Assembly: GCF_001665295.1 (NCBI RefSeq)
Contig: NZ_LZSE01000005.1
Location: 217,727-281,726 of the forward strand
Length of the DNA: 64,000 bases
Source of the DNA: Mycobacterium sp. 1554424.7
Lineage (GTDB): Bacteria; Actinomycetota; Actinomycetes; Mycobacteriales; Mycobacteriaceae
Reading direction: 5' to 3'
The position numbers were made by a program, and so were the translations under genes. Under the pieces are notes generated by a model. The model had not been told where the DNA came from and ran no database searches. It was given only the letters and a program-made list of their open reading frames with translations. Of this stretch, positions 20,731-36,996 are shown in pieces. Position 1 is the stretch's first letter. Every line of letters starts with the position of its first letter.

Positions 20731-22035
20731 GTGAGCCGCACCGTGCTGCGCAGAGCGCAGGTGATCACCATGTCGCCGGCGCGCCCCGATGCGGAGCGTA
20801 TCGACATCGTCGTCGACGGCGATCAGATCACCGAAATCGGCGAGCGCGTCGACGATTCGGACGCCGAAACGGTCGACCTTCCCGGTCGCGTCATCATGCC
20901 CGGGCTAGTCAACGCGCATCTGCACACGTGGCAGAGCGCGCTGCGCCTGGCGGGCGCCGACTGGACACTGCTGGACTACCTGCGCCACATGCACGGTGGC
21001 GTTGCGGACCGCTACACGCCCGATGACGTGTACATCGGCAATCTCGCCGGTGCTCTCAATCAAATCAATTGCGGCACAACGACGCTGGGTGACTGGTGTC
21101 ACAACAACGTCACGCCTGAGCACACCGACGCGGCAATCGAAGGGCTGGAGAGATCCGGCATCCGCGCCGTGTTTCTGCACGGAGCGCCGAGGCGAGCCCC
21201 CGACATCGTCCATCCGCTGGCCGAGGTCGACCGGCTTCTCGACCGGCCCGGCCCTGCGCTCGGCACACTCACCGTCGGGATGGCGATCGCCGGGCCGCAA
21301 TACTCGACACCGGATGTGGCGGTGGCCGATTTGCGTGCCGCCACCGAACGCGGCCTCGTCGCCTCGATGCATCAAAGCGGCGGCCAACCGGGGGCCGGGT
21401 GGGAAGCGGTCCGCGCCGCAGGGCTGTTCGGGCCGCGCACCAACGTCGTCCACGGCGCCGGTCTCACCGACGACTGGTTTCACCGGCTGATCGCTGCCGG
21501 CGTCAGCTTCACCGTCACACCGGAAAGCGAGCTCGGGCACGGCCATGGCGCCCCAATTACCGGACACCTGCTGAGGCATGGCGCGGCGCCGTCGTTGGGC
21601 ACCGACACCGACACGGCGGTGTCCGGGGAGATTCTGGGCGGCGCGCGCATCGCGCTGGCCCATCAGCGCGGTATCGACCACGAGCGCCACCGGCAGGCGA
21701 CCGGCGGAATAGCCCCGTCACCATCGGTGACCAGCAAGCAGGCGTTGGCGTGGGCGACCGTCGTGGGCGCGCGCGCCCTGGGGCTGGGCGACCGGATCGG
21801 CAGAATCGAGCCGGGCATGCAAGCCGACCTGGTCGTCATTGACGCGCGACCGCTCAACCTCTGGCCGGCTCGTGATCCGATCGCCGCCGCGCTGCACGCC
21901 GGCATCGTCAACATCGAAGCCGTGATGATTGCGGGCCGTTGGCGCAAACGGGACCATTCGCTCGTCGAGGCAGACCTCGACGGCGTAAGGAGCCGCCTGC
22001 TGGAATCCGGGGAACGGCTGATCCGCGCGCGATAA
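20731..22035 (+). CDS. Amidohydrolase of the cytosine deaminase / chlorohydrolase family
   Basis: A 434-residue metal-dependent hydrolase. An N-terminal beta-sandwich (IDIVVDGDQITEIGE) is followed by the barrel with the metal motif NAHLHT (His63, His65), VVHGAGLTDD with a third His, and SLGTDTDT with the catalytic Asp. The C-terminal sandwich reads GRIEPGMQADLVVID. The usual P-x-SN segment is replaced by PESELGHGHG, so its substrate need not be a known one. GTG start. It is linked by 12 bases to the oxidoreductase. A joint catabolic or detoxifying role is inferred from context only. Confidence 0.8.
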   Translation: MSRTVLRRAQVITMSPARPDAERIDIVVDGDQITEIGERVDDSDAETVDLPGRVIMPGLVNAHLHTWQSALRLAGADWTLLDYLRHMHGGVADRYTPDDVYIGNLAGALNQINCGTTTLGDWCHNNVTPEHTDAAIEGLERSGIRAVFLHGAPRRAPDIVHPLAEVDRLLDRPGPALGTLTVGMAIAGPQYSTPDVAVADLRAATERGLVASMHQSGGQPGAGWEAVRAAGLFGPRTNVVHGAGLTDDWFHRLIAAGVSFTVTPESELGHGHGAPITGHLLRHGAAPSLGTDTDTAVSGEILGGARIALAHQRGIDHERHRQATGGIAPSPSVTSKQALAWATVVGARALGLGDRIGRIEPGMQADLVVIDARPLNLWPARDPIAAALHAGIVNIEAVMIAGRWRKRDHSLVEADLDGVRSRLLESGERLIRAR

Positions 22036-22102
22036 GCTCCCGCCTCACATCGATGTCGGTTTTCCGCCAGTTTTGTCGGTGGGTGGGTGTAACTGTGGAA
22101 CC

Positions 22103-23599
22103 GTGCACGAAGACTTCGAACGCTGCTACCGGGCGGTCCAGTCCAAGGACGCCCGGTTCGACGGCTGGTTCGTCACCGCGGTCCTGACGACGCGGATCTA
22201 TTGCCGGCCCAGCTGTCCCGTTCGGCCGCCATTCGCCCGCAACGTGCGGTTCTATCCGACCGCGGCGGCCGCCCAGCGCGCGGGGTTCCGCGCGTGCAAG
22301 CGATGCCGCCCCGACGCTTCTCCCGGGTCTCCCGAATGGAACGTCCGCGGTGACGTCGTCGCGCGCACCATGCGGCTGATCGCCGACGGCACGGTGGACC
22401 GAGAAGGCGTCGGTGGGCTCGCGGCCCGCCTCGGTTACACCACCCGCCAGCTGGAGCGGCTCCTGCAGGCCGAGGTCGGCGCCGGGCCGCTGGCGCTGGC
22501 CCGCGCCCAACGCGCCCAGACCGCCCGGGTGCTCATCGAAACCACCGAGCTGCCCTTCGGTGACGTCGCCTTCGCCGCCGGGTTCTCCAGTATCCGCCAA
22601 TTCAACGACACCGTGCGTTCGGTGTTCGAAGGCACACCGACCGCGTTGCGCAAACGGGCGGCGGTTCGGTCGAAGCGTGAGGCCAATTCGCCTGGGGCGC
22701 TGTCCCTTCGGCTACCGGTGCGCACTCCGTTCGCCTACGAGGGCGTCTTCGGCCACCTCGCGGCCGGGATCGTGCCCGGCTGCGAGGAGGTCCGCGACGG
22801 GGCCTACCGGCGCAGCCTTCGGCTGCCCCGGGGCACCGCCGTCGTGGCGCTGACGCCGGCCGTCGATCACGTGCGCTGCCAACTGACGCTCGACGACTTC
22901 CGCGACCTCACGACGGCCATCGCCCGCTGCCGGCGGTTGCTCGACCTCGACGCCGACCCCGAAGCCGTGGTCGACGCGCTGGCCGCCGACCCGGAGCTGG
23001 CGCCGGTGGTGAAAAAGGCCCCCGGGCAACGAATTCCGCGCACGGTCGACGAGGCCGAACTCGCCGTGCGCGCCGTGCTCGGCCAGCAGGTCTCGACCAA
23101 GGCCGCGAGCACCCACGCGGGCAGGCTGGTCGCGGCCTACGGGCAGCCCATCCGCGACCCCGGGGGCGCGCTGACCTATACGTTCCCGTCCGTCGAAGAG
23201 CTGGCCGAGATCGATCCCATCCACCTGGCGGTTCCGAAGGCCCGACAACGGACGCTGGCCGCCCTGGTCGCCGGGCTGGCCGACGGGAGCGTGGTCCTGG
23301 ACGCCGGCAGCGACCGGGAAAGCGCCCGTGCGCAGTTGCTGGCGCTGCCCGGCGTCGGCCCGTGGACCGCGGAGGTGATCGCGATGCGCGCCCTGGGCGA
23401 CCCGGACGCCTTCCCGGCGAGCGATCTCGGACTGCGCTTGGCCGCAAAGGAACTCGGGCTGCCCACCGATCAGCGAAGGCTCATCGAGCGCAGCGCCCGG
23501 TGGCGGCCCTGGCGCTCGTATGCCACCCAACACCTGTGGACCACCCTCGAGCATCCGGTAAACCATTGGCCACCCAAGTCTTCCGAGGAGGTCGCATGA
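22103..23599 (+). CDS. alkA: Ada-AlkA fusion: methylphosphotriester acceptor / regulator with 3-methyladenine DNA glycosylase
   Basis: A 498-residue fusion. Residues 1-80 hold the Ada zinc domain with four cysteines (YCRPSC, Cys34 and Cys38; CKRC, Cys65 and Cys68), where the methyl acceptor normally sits. An AraC-type DNA-binding domain follows (GLAARLGYTTRQLERLL, FAAGFSSIRQFNDT). The rest is AlkA: helix-hairpin-helix ALPGVGPWTAEVIAMR and the catalytic aspartate in FPASDLGL. It should sense and repair alkylation damage. The GTG at 22103 matches the start region I recall for Rv1317c; the frame extends to 22073 but without support. The stop overlaps the ogt ATG (ATGA). Confidence 0.93.
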   Translation: MHEDFERCYRAVQSKDARFDGWFVTAVLTTRIYCRPSCPVRPPFARNVRFYPTAAAAQRAGFRACKRCRPDASPGSPEWNVRGDVVARTMRLIADGTVDREGVGGLAARLGYTTRQLERLLQAEVGAGPLALARAQRAQTARVLIETTELPFGDVAFAAGFSSIRQFNDTVRSVFEGTPTALRKRAAVRSKREANSPGALSLRLPVRTPFAYEGVFGHLAAGIVPGCEEVRDGAYRRSLRLPRGTAVVALTPAVDHVRCQLTLDDFRDLTTAIARCRRLLDLDADPEAVVDALAADPELAPVVKKAPGQRIPRTVDEAELAVRAVLGQQVSTKAASTHAGRLVAAYGQPIRDPGGALTYTFPSVEELAEIDPIHLAVPKARQRTLAALVAGLADGSVVLDAGSDRESARAQLLALPGVGPWTAEVIAMRALGDPDAFPASDLGLRLAAKELGLPTDQRRLIERSARWRPWRSYATQHLWTTLEHPVNHWPPKSSEEVA

Positions 23600-24093
23600 T
23601 CCGCTACCGCACCATCGAGAGCCCGATCGGATTCCTGACCCTGGCCGGGCGCGGCTCGGTGCTGACGAATCTGCGGATGGTCGACCAGACCTACGAACCG
23701 GATCGCGCCGATTGGGCGCCGGACCCGCGGGCCTTCGACGACGCGGCCGAGCAACTCACCGCGTATTTCGCCGGCGAGCTCACCGACTTCGACATCGAAC
23801 TCGAGCTGCACGGCACCGGATTCCAGCGGCGGGTATGGCAGGCGCTGCGAACGATTCCGTATGGCGAGACCCGGTCGTACGGGGAAATCGCCGAGCAGAT
23901 CGGCGCCCCGGGATCCGCGCGCGCGGTGGGCTGGGCCAACGGCCACAATCCGATCGCAATCGTCGTTCCGTGCCACCGCGTGATCGGCGCCAACGGAAGC
24001 CTTACCGGCTTCGGCGGTGGACTCGACCGGAAACGCGCGCTGCTCGGTTTGGAGAAATTGCACGCGCCGGCGGATTTGACCTTATTCGACTAG
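23596..24093 (+). CDS. ogt: O6-methylguanine-DNA methyltransferase
   Basis: A 165-residue suicide enzyme that moves the methyl group from O6-methylguanine to its own cysteine. The acceptor is Cys126 in IVVPCHRVI, and the helix-turn-helix with the arginine finger is around SARAVGWANGHNP. The ATG lies in the alkA stop (ATGA) behind gaggaggtcgc, so it is co-translated with the Ada-AlkA fusion and likely induced with it. Corresponds to Rv1316c. Confidence 0.95.
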   Translation: MIRYRTIESPIGFLTLAGRGSVLTNLRMVDQTYEPDRADWAPDPRAFDDAAEQLTAYFAGELTDFDIELELHGTGFQRRVWQALRTIPYGETRSYGEIAEQIGAPGSARAVGWANGHNPIAIVVPCHRVIGANGSLTGFGGGLDRKRALLGLEKLHAPADLTLFD

Positions 24094-24168
24094 ATCGCCG
24101 AACGCCGAATTGTTGTGGCGCTTCCCTATTAATCATCGCAAGACGCGACATAGGACAGCAGAGAAATG

Positions 24169-24200
24169 CAAAAACACCCCCGTTGCCGGGGGTGTTTTTG
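24169..24200. terminator. Bidirectional intrinsic terminator between ogt and the rRNA operon
   Basis: A perfect 13-base stem (24169-24181 with 24188-24200) and a six-base loop, gttgcc. The arms consist of caaaaa plus caccccc, so each transcript ends in a U-run: it works for ogt on the plus strand and for the 5S end of the rRNA operon on the minus strand, five bases past the 5S 3' end. Confidence 0.9.
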
Positions 24201-24204
24201 TATA

Positions 24205-24319
24205 TGTTCGGCGGTGTCCTACTTTTCCACCCGAGTGGGCAGTATCATTGGCGCTGACAGGCTTAGCTTCCGGGTTCGGAATGGGACCGGGCGTTTCCCT
24301 GTCGCTGTGGCCGCCGTAA
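24205..24319 (-). rRNA. rrf: 5S ribosomal RNA
   Basis: About 115 bases. The minus strand starts TTACGGCGGCCACAGCG and ends CACCGCCGAACA, pairing end to end (GGCGG with CCGCC). The conserved core CGGTCCCATTCCGAACCCGG is present. Ends were set by comparison with remembered mycobacterial 5S and could be off by a base or two. Confidence 0.95.
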
Positions 24320-24380
24320 CTCTATTTAAATGTATTGGTGGGGGGTGTGGTGCGCCACGGCATTACTGCCAGGCGCTGGA

Positions 24381-29282
<4,902 letters not shown>

Positions 29283-29492
29283 CCCCTCGATACCGAGGTG
29301 AATTCACAATCAGAGAAAATCTGACCTAACAAAAGACACCAATTATTACTGGCATCAAAAAACGACCATACCCACACACGGGGGGTGCAGAGTATGGTCA
29401 AAAAAACAACAACAAAATAAAAAGACCAAACACACTATTGAGTTCTCAAACAACACTCTCGCTTGTTTCGCCCGCTTGCGGGCAACCCTGCC
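29283..29492 (-). promoter_or_regulatory. rRNA operon leader with antitermination and processing elements
   Basis: The transcribed leader between promoter and 16S. It holds GTTGTTTGAGAACTCAATAG (complement 29434-29453), the conserved mycobacterial boxB-like hairpin region, followed by GTGTTTGGTC as a boxA-like element. A hairpin with 8-base arms, gaccatac / gtatggtc (29364-29399), lies nearer to 16S and may help RNase III processing. A GC stem, cccgcttgcggg (29470-29481), is just downstream of the proximal promoter. Confidence 0.7.
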
Positions 29493-29522
29493 AGCTTAAT
29501 ACCAGTCTGGCGGAGGCGTCAA
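29493..29522 (-). promoter_or_regulatory. Proximal rRNA promoter (P1-like)
   Basis: The minus strand has TTGACG (-35, 29517-29522) and TAAGCT (-10, 29493-29498) separated by 18 bases, the arrangement of mycobacterial rrn P1. Initiation would be near 29485. Upstream it carries GGCCAAAACTGGGGC, nearly identical to the distal promoter copy. Confidence 0.8.
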
Positions 29523-29574
29523 GCCCCAGTTTTGGCCATCTCATTGTGGTGACCGCTGCAGGGGCAGCCGTGCC

Positions 29575-29604
29575 AGGCTAGTACCGATCCGGCGAGGGAG
29601 TCAA
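29575..29604 (-). promoter_or_regulatory. Distal rRNA promoter, duplicated copy
   Basis: TTGACT (29599-29604) and TAGCCT (29575-29580), again with an 18-base spacer, 82 bases upstream of the proximal pair. The flanks match too: GGCCGAAACCGGGGC before the -35 and GGTCACC...AGATGGCC further up in both copies. The two promoters are therefore a tandem duplication of about 82 bases lying between murA and the leader. Confidence 0.75.
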
Positions 29605-29660
29605 GCCCCGGTTTCGGCCATCTTCGCGAGGTGACCGGCCTTGTGGGGCACTGACTTTGA

Positions 29661-30914
29661 CTACTCTACCCGCTCGATCTCCGCTCCCAAAATCGCCAGG
29701 TTTTCCACGAACAACGGGTAGCCGCGATCGATGTGAAAGACGTCGTGGACCTCGGTGTCTCCGTCGGCGACCAGCCCCGCCAACACCAGGCCGGCGCCGG
29801 CGCGGATGTCCGAACACCACACCGGGGCGCTGGACAGCTGCGGCAGGCCCCGCACGACGGCGTGGTGCCCGTCGGTGCGGGCGTCGGCGCCGAGCCGGAT
29901 CATCTCCTCGACGAACCGGAAGCGCGCCTCGAACACGTTCTCCGTGATCATCGACGTGCCGTCGGCGATCGACGCCAGCGCGATGGCCATGGGCTGCAGA
30001 TCGGTCGGGAACCCGGGGAACGGCAGCGTCGCCACGTTGACGGCCTTCGGGCGCTCGTACTGGGTGACCCGGAAGCTGCTGTCGGTCTGGGTGACCGTGG
30101 CGCCCGCGTCGTGCAGCTTGTGCAGCACCACCTGCAGGTGGGCCGGATCGACGCCGGTCACCTCGATGTCACCGCGGGTCATCGCGGCGGCGATGCCCCA
30201 GGTGGCGGCGACGATGCGGTCCCCGATCACGCGGTGCTCGGTGGGGTGCAGCCGCGGGACGCCCGTGATCGTCATCGTCGGCGAGCCCGCGCCTTCGATC
30301 TGCGCACCCATTTGGTTGAGCATCGTGCACAGGTCTACCACGTCGGGTTCGCGCGCCGCGTTGTGGATCGTGGTGACGCCCTCCGCCACGACGGCGGCCA
30401 TCAGGATGTTCTCCGTGGCCCCCACCGAGGGGAACTCGAGCTGAATCTCCGCGCCGCGCAACGTGTCTGCCTGAGCCACCACGCATCCGTGCTCGATGTT
30501 GCACTGCGCGCCCAGCTGGCGCAGGCCGGCCTGATGCATGTCGAGCGGGCGCGAGCCGATCGCGTCGCCGCCCGGGAGCGCGACCCTGGCGCGCTTACAC
30601 CGGCCGACCAGTGGCCCCAGCACGCAGACCGAGGCGCGGAACTGCCGCACGGCCGCGAAGTCCGCGTCGTATTTGGGCTCGTCGGGCGAGGTGATGCGGG
30701 CGACGTCGCCGTCCAGTTCCACGGTGGCGCCCAGGCCGCGCAACACCTCGGCCATCAACGGCACGTCGAGGATGTCGGGGCAGTTGGTAATGGTGCTGGT
30801 GCCCTCGGCCAACAGGGTCGCCGCCATCAGCTTGAGCACGCTGTTCTTGGCGCCCCCCACAGCGACTTCGCCTGACAACCGGGTGCCGCCGGTCACCACG
30901 AATCGCTCAGCCAC
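29661..30914 (-). CDS. murA: UDP-N-acetylglucosamine 1-carboxyvinyltransferase
   Basis: First committed step of peptidoglycan synthesis: transfer of enolpyruvate from PEP to UDP-GlcNAc. It is 417 residues, the family's usual length. [16 protein letters not shown] carries the substrate lysine and asparagine. The loop that carries the catalytic cysteine in E. coli reads [11 protein letters not shown] here, with Asp117 replacing Cys, the known basis of intrinsic fosfomycin resistance in mycobacteria. GTG start at 30912-30914. It lies immediately upstream of the rRNA promoters on the same strand, the classical mycobacterial order. Corresponds to Rv1315. Confidence 0.96.
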   Translation of the reverse strand: MAERFVVTGGTRLSGEVAVGGAKNSVLKLMAATLLAEGTSTITNCPDILDVPLMAEVLRGLGATVELDGDVARITSPDEPKYDADFAAVRQFRASVCVLGPLVGRCKRARVALPGGDAIGSRPLDMHQAGLRQLGAQCNIEHGCVVAQADTLRGAEIQLEFPSVGATENILMAAVVAEGVTTIHNAAREPDVVDLCTMLNQMGAQIEGAGSPTMTITGVPRLHPTEHRVIGDRIVAATWGIAAAMTRGDIEVTGVDPAHLQVVLHKLHDAGATVTQTDSSFRVTQYERPKAVNVATLPFPGFPTDLQPMAIALASIADGTSMITENVFEARFRFVEEMIRLGADARTDGHHAVVRGLPQLSSAPVWCSDIRAGAGLVLAGLVADGDTEVHDVFHIDRGYPLFVENLAILGAEIERVE

Positions 30915-30984
30915 CCGCGTCAGTCTAGTGAAGCGGTATCGGCTTGTCAGTCAACCGACTGCCCCGCCGAGTACCGTTTGGCTC

Positions 30985-31569
30985 ATGGCGATCCACCTGA
31001 CCCGCATCTATACCCGAACCGGCGACGACGGCACGACGGGATTGAGCGATTTCTCACGGGTCTCCAAGAACGACCCGCGCCTGGTGGCGTACGCGGACTG
31101 TGACGAGGCCAACTCCGCGATCGGCGTCGCCATCGCCCTCGGCCAACCCGACGAGGAGATCGCCGCCGTGCTGCGCCAGATCCAGAACGACTTGTTCGAC
31201 GCCGGGGCGGATCTGTCCACCCCGGTGGTGGAAAACCCCGAACATCCCGCGCTGCGGGTCGCGCAGTCCTACATCGATCGGCTCGAGGCGTGGTGTGACA
31301 AATACAACGAACCCCTGCCGGCGCTGAATTCCTTTGTGCTGCCGGGCGGTTCGCCGTTGTCGGCACTGTTGCACGTCGCCCGCACCGTGGTGCGCCGGGC
31401 CGAGCGCTCCGCGTGGTCCGCGCTCGATTCGCACCCGGACGGGGTCAGCGTGCTGCCGGCCAAATACCTCAACCGGCTGTCGGACCTGCTGTTCATCCTG
31501 TCGCGGGTGGCCAACCCCGGCGGGGACGTGCTGTGGCGGCCCGGCGGCGGCGCGCCGAACGCGGATTAG
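30985..31569 (+). CDS. Cob(I)alamin adenosyltransferase, PduO type
   Basis: A 194-residue ATP:cob(I)alamin adenosyltransferase that makes adenosylcobalamin, the cofactor of methylmalonyl-CoA mutase. The N-terminal ATP loop TRTGDDGTTGLSD and the helices with AYADCDEANSAIG and RTVVRRAERSAW are diagnostic. ATG at 30985, divergent from murA by 70 bases. Corresponds to Rv1314c. The product fits with the methylmalonyl-CoA epimerase at 12.3 kb in the same pathway. Confidence 0.92.
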   Translation: MAIHLTRIYTRTGDDGTTGLSDFSRVSKNDPRLVAYADCDEANSAIGVAIALGQPDEEIAAVLRQIQNDLFDAGADLSTPVVENPEHPALRVAQSYIDRLEAWCDKYNEPLPALNSFVLPGGSPLSALLHVARTVVRRAERSAWSALDSHPDGVSVLPAKYLNRLSDLLFILSRVANPGGDVLWRPGGGAPNAD

Positions 31570-31584
31570 CCGAAAGTTTCCGTG

Positions 31585-32019
31585 ATGCAACAGAATCGGT
31601 CGATCCCGCCGGTGACGGTGATCCCGGTGCTTGTCTACCCGGACGTGCGCGCGGCGGTGGACTGGCTTTCAGCCGCCTTCGACTTCGTCGAGCGAACGCG
31701 GATCGGCGACAGCCATCGGGCGCAGCTCAGCATCGGCGCGGACGGCGCCATGATCGTCGCGGATGCGGCCGGTGAGCGGCATCCACCGACCGCGGGCGCC
31801 GTCACGCACGAGATCAAAGTGCGGGTCGACGACGTGGACGGACGGTTCGAGCGCGCGCGGGCGGCCGGAGCGAAGGTGATCGAGCCGCCGGTCGACCGGG
31901 AGTACGGCGAACGGGAGTGCACCGTCGCGGATCTCGCGGGCCATCGCTGGCAGTTCACCGAGACACTGCGCGACGTCGCGCCCGAAGAATACGGTTGCCA
32001 GACCGTCAGCCCGTGGTAG
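31585..32019 (+). CDS. Glyoxalase/VOC-fold protein
   Basis: A 144-residue single-domain vicinal-oxygen-chelate protein of the PhnB/VOC-like type: VTVIPVLVYPDVRAAVDWL opens the first beta-alpha-beta unit, IKVRVDDVDGRFERARAAGA the second, and DLAGHRWQFTET closes the fold. Reaction unknown; related proteins include bleomycin-resistance-like and antibiotic-binding proteins. ATG at 31585 or GTG at 31582. It lies 15 bases behind the adenosyltransferase stop, so probably in the same transcript, and abuts the convergent DUF2550 gene with no gap. Confidence 0.78.
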   Translation: MQQNRSIPPVTVIPVLVYPDVRAAVDWLSAAFDFVERTRIGDSHRAQLSIGADGAMIVADAAGERHPPTAGAVTHEIKVRVDDVDGRFERARAAGAKVIEPPVDREYGERECTVADLAGHRWQFTETLRDVAPEEYGCQTVSPW

Positions 32020-32463
32020 TCATACGCTGCGCCGACGCGCGCGCGGCGAGGGCCGCGACTCCAGCCAGGACAGGAACGCGGTCAGCGCGCCCTTGTCGAG
32101 CGCGAGCTCGTAGCCCGAGCGTCGGTCCTGCGTCGTGTCCCGCAACTCCAGCACGACGATCTCGTCGGTCATGATGTCGAATTCGTCGCCGCGCGGGGCC
32201 CGCCGGGCCACGATCTCCACGCCGCGCCGGCTGAGCCGGCGGTCGGGCCACAGCCGCAGGCTGGACAGCCGGTAGAACGCGGCCTCGCCGCCGCGGTAGC
32301 GGATCACGCCGTGGCGCCAGCCGTGCCCGCCGACGGCGGGGATGTCTCGCATGATTCCCGCGGTTCCGCCCTGGCGCAGCTTCAACAGCCGATAGCTCAG
32401 GGCAAGGACGGCGGCGCCTAGCAGGACGACGAGCACGACCATGCCGACCATGGGCGCGCTCAT
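32020..32463 (-). CDS. DUF2550 membrane-anchored protein
   Basis: A 147-residue protein: one N-terminal transmembrane helix (VGMVVLVVLLGAAVLALSYR), then a soluble domain with WRHGVIRYRGGEAAFYRL, matching the conserved actinobacterial DUF2550 family that follows atpC (Rv1312 in M. tuberculosis). It sits six bases downstream of atpC, at the end of the ATP synthase operon. Function unknown. A link to ATP synthase assembly is suggested only by its position. Confidence 0.82.
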   Translation of the reverse strand: MSAPMVGMVVLVVLLGAAVLALSYRLLKLRQGGTAGIMRDIPAVGGHGWRHGVIRYRGGEAAFYRLSSLRLWPDRRLSRRGVEIVARRAPRGDEFDIMTDEIVVLELRDTTQDRRSGYELALDKGALTAFLSWLESRPSPRARRRSV

Positions 32464-32469
32464 CGACGG

Positions 32470-32835
32470 TTAGTCGATCGCGCCGACGGCGCGCAGTCTG
32501 GCGCGCCCCCGGGCGGCAATACGGGGATCGTCGGACTCGGCGTCCTCCCGGGCGGCACTCTCGTCGATCTCCGACTCGAATTCCGCGGACTCGGCCAGGA
32601 CGCTGACCTGCTCCTCGGTGACCGACAGGAACCCGCCGTCCACCGCAATCCGCAGGTCGTCCTCGCCTTCGCGCTCGACCCGCACCATGGCGTCGTCGAC
32701 CAACTGCGCCACCAGCGGGATGTGGCGGGGCAGGATCCCGATCTCGCCGACGGTGGTGCGGGTGAACAGGAACGTGGCCTCACCCGACCAGATCTTTCGG
32801 TCGACGGCGACGATCTCAACGTTCAATTCGGCCAT
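32470..32835 (-). CDS. atpC: F1 ATP synthase epsilon subunit
   Basis: A 121-residue central-stalk subunit. The N-terminal beta sandwich ([34 protein letters not shown]) is complete and the C-terminal helical part is short, as in mycobacteria, where epsilon contributes to suppressing ATP hydrolysis. Last subunit gene of the operon, 24 bases after atpD. Confidence 0.95.
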   Translation of the reverse strand: MAELNVEIVAVDRKIWSGEATFLFTRTTVGEIGILPRHIPLVAQLVDDAMVRVEREGEDDLRIAVDGGFLSVTEEQVSVLAESAEFESEIDESAAREDAESDDPRIAARGRARLRAVGAID

Positions 32836-32859
32836 GGCACACCAGCTTTCGACTTGATC

Positions 32860-35254
<2,395 letters not shown>

Positions 35255-35260
35255 TGTTAG

Positions 35261-36943
35261 CTACTTCTTGTCCTTCTTGGATTTGTCGGAGTCCTTGGAT
35301 TCCTTCTTCGGCTTTTCTTTCTTGACCTGCACCGACTCCTTTTCGAGTTCTTCCTCGTCCATGGCCTCGACGTGCTCGTCGGGCACCACCGAGCCGCCGT
35401 CGGAGGCCGCGAAGCCCTTCTTGAACTTCTTGATGATCTCGGTGAGCTGGTTCTCGCCCTCTTCCGAAAGCTTCTGGCTCTCCCGGATGCCGGCCAGGAA
35501 CTTCTCCTCGGAAGCCCGCATGTGGTCCAGCAACTCGGTTTCGAACCGCCGCACGTCCTCGACGGGCACCGAGTCCAGGTGGCCGCCGGTGCCCAGGAAG
35601 ATCGAGACCACCTGCTCCTCGACCGGCATGGGCTGGTACTGCCGCTGCTTGAGCAGTTCGACCAGCCGCTCGCCGCGCTCCAGCTGGGCCTTGGACGTGG
35701 CGTCCAGGTCAGAGGCGAAGGCCGCGAACGATTCCAGTTCGCGATACTGCGACAGGTCCAGACGCAGCGAACCCGCCACCTCTTTCATGGCTTTGATCTG
35801 CGCGGCGCCACCCACGCGGGACACCGAGACACCGACGTTGATCGCGGGCCGCACGCCCTGGTTGAACAGGTCGGACTCCAGGAAGCACTGCCCGTCGGTG
35901 ATCGAGATGACGTTGGTGGGGATGTAGGCCGAGATGTCGTTGGCCTTGGTCTCGATGATCGGCAGGCCGGTCAGCGAGCCGCCACCAAGGTCGTCGGACA
36001 GCTTGGCGCAGCGCTCCAGCAACCGCGAGTGCAGGTAGAAGACGTCGCCCGGGTAGGCCTCGCGGCCCGGCGGGCGGCGCAGCAGCAGCGAGATGGCGCG
36101 GTACGCCTCGGCCTGCTTGCTCAGGTCGTCGAAGACGATCAGCACGTGCTTGCCGTCGTACATCCAGTGCTGGGCGATCGCCGAACCTGTATAGGGCGCA
36201 AGCCATTTGAAGCCGGCCGAGTCCGACGCCGGCGCCGCGACGATGGTGGTGTAGTCCATCGCGCCGCCCTCGTCGAGCGCGCGGCGGACGGCCGCGATCG
36301 TGGTGCCCTTCTGTCCGATTGCCACGTACACGCAGCGGACCTGCTTGCGCTCGTCGCCCGACTCCCAGTTCTGCCGCTGGTTGAGGATGGTGTCGATGCA
36401 GACCGCAGTCTTGCCGGTTTTGCGGTCGCCGATGATCAGCTGGCGCTGGCCGCGGCCGATCGGGGTCATCGCGTCGATGGCCTTGATCCCGGTCTGCAGC
36501 GGCTCTTTCACGCCCTGGCGCTGCACCACCGACGGAGCCTGGATCTCCAGGGCGCGCCGGATGTCGGTGTCGATGTCGCCGCGCCCGTCGATCGGCTGGC
36601 CCAGCGGGTTGACGACCCGGCCCAAGAACGCGTCGCCGACCGGCACCGACAACACCTCGCCGGTGCGCTTGACCTGTTGGCCCTCTTCGATTTTCTCGAA
36701 GTCACCCAGGATGACCGCGCCGATGCTGTGTTCGTCCAGGTTGAGCGCGACGCCGAGGACCCCGCCCGGGAACTCGAGCAGTTCCTGGGTCATCACGGAG
36801 GGCAAACCTTCGACGTGCGCGATACCGTCACCGGCGTCGACGACGGTGCCGACCTCCTCGCGCGCGGTGTCGGCGGTGAAAGAGCCTACGTATTCCTCGA
36901 TGGCGCTTTGGATGTCGTCAGCCGAGATTGTCAAGTCTGCCAT
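35261..36943 (-). CDS. atpA: F1 ATP synthase alpha subunit
   Basis: A 560-residue non-catalytic subunit with Walker [10 protein letters not shown] and the alpha signature [17 protein letters not shown]. The C-terminus continues about 35 residues beyond the E. coli length as a lysine-rich tail ([18 protein letters not shown]). Mycobacterial alpha carries such an extension, which contributes to latency of ATP hydrolysis. ATG at 36941-36943. Confidence 0.98.
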   Translation of the reverse strand: MADLTISADDIQSAIEEYVGSFTADTAREEVGTVVDAGDGIAHVEGLPSVMTQELLEFPGGVLGVALNLDEHSIGAVILGDFEKIEEGQQVKRTGEVLSVPVGDAFLGRVVNPLGQPIDGRGDIDTDIRRALEIQAPSVVQRQGVKEPLQTGIKAIDAMTPIGRGQRQLIIGDRKTGKTAVCIDTILNQRQNWESGDERKQVRCVYVAIGQKGTTIAAVRRALDEGGAMDYTTIVAAPASDSAGFKWLAPYTGSAIAQHWMYDGKHVLIVFDDLSKQAEAYRAISLLLRRPPGREAYPGDVFYLHSRLLERCAKLSDDLGGGSLTGLPIIETKANDISAYIPTNVISITDGQCFLESDLFNQGVRPAINVGVSVSRVGGAAQIKAMKEVAGSLRLDLSQYRELESFAAFASDLDATSKAQLERGERLVELLKQRQYQPMPVEEQVVSIFLGTGGHLDSVPVEDVRRFETELLDHMRASEEKFLAGIRESQKLSEEGENQLTEIIKKFKKGFAASDGGSVVPDEHVEAMDEEELEKESVQVKKEKPKKESKDSDKSKKDKK

Positions 36944-36996
36944 GGCTTTTCGTCTTCCTACTTGATCTGCGTTCGCATGCTGTTGTGTTTGTGTGG

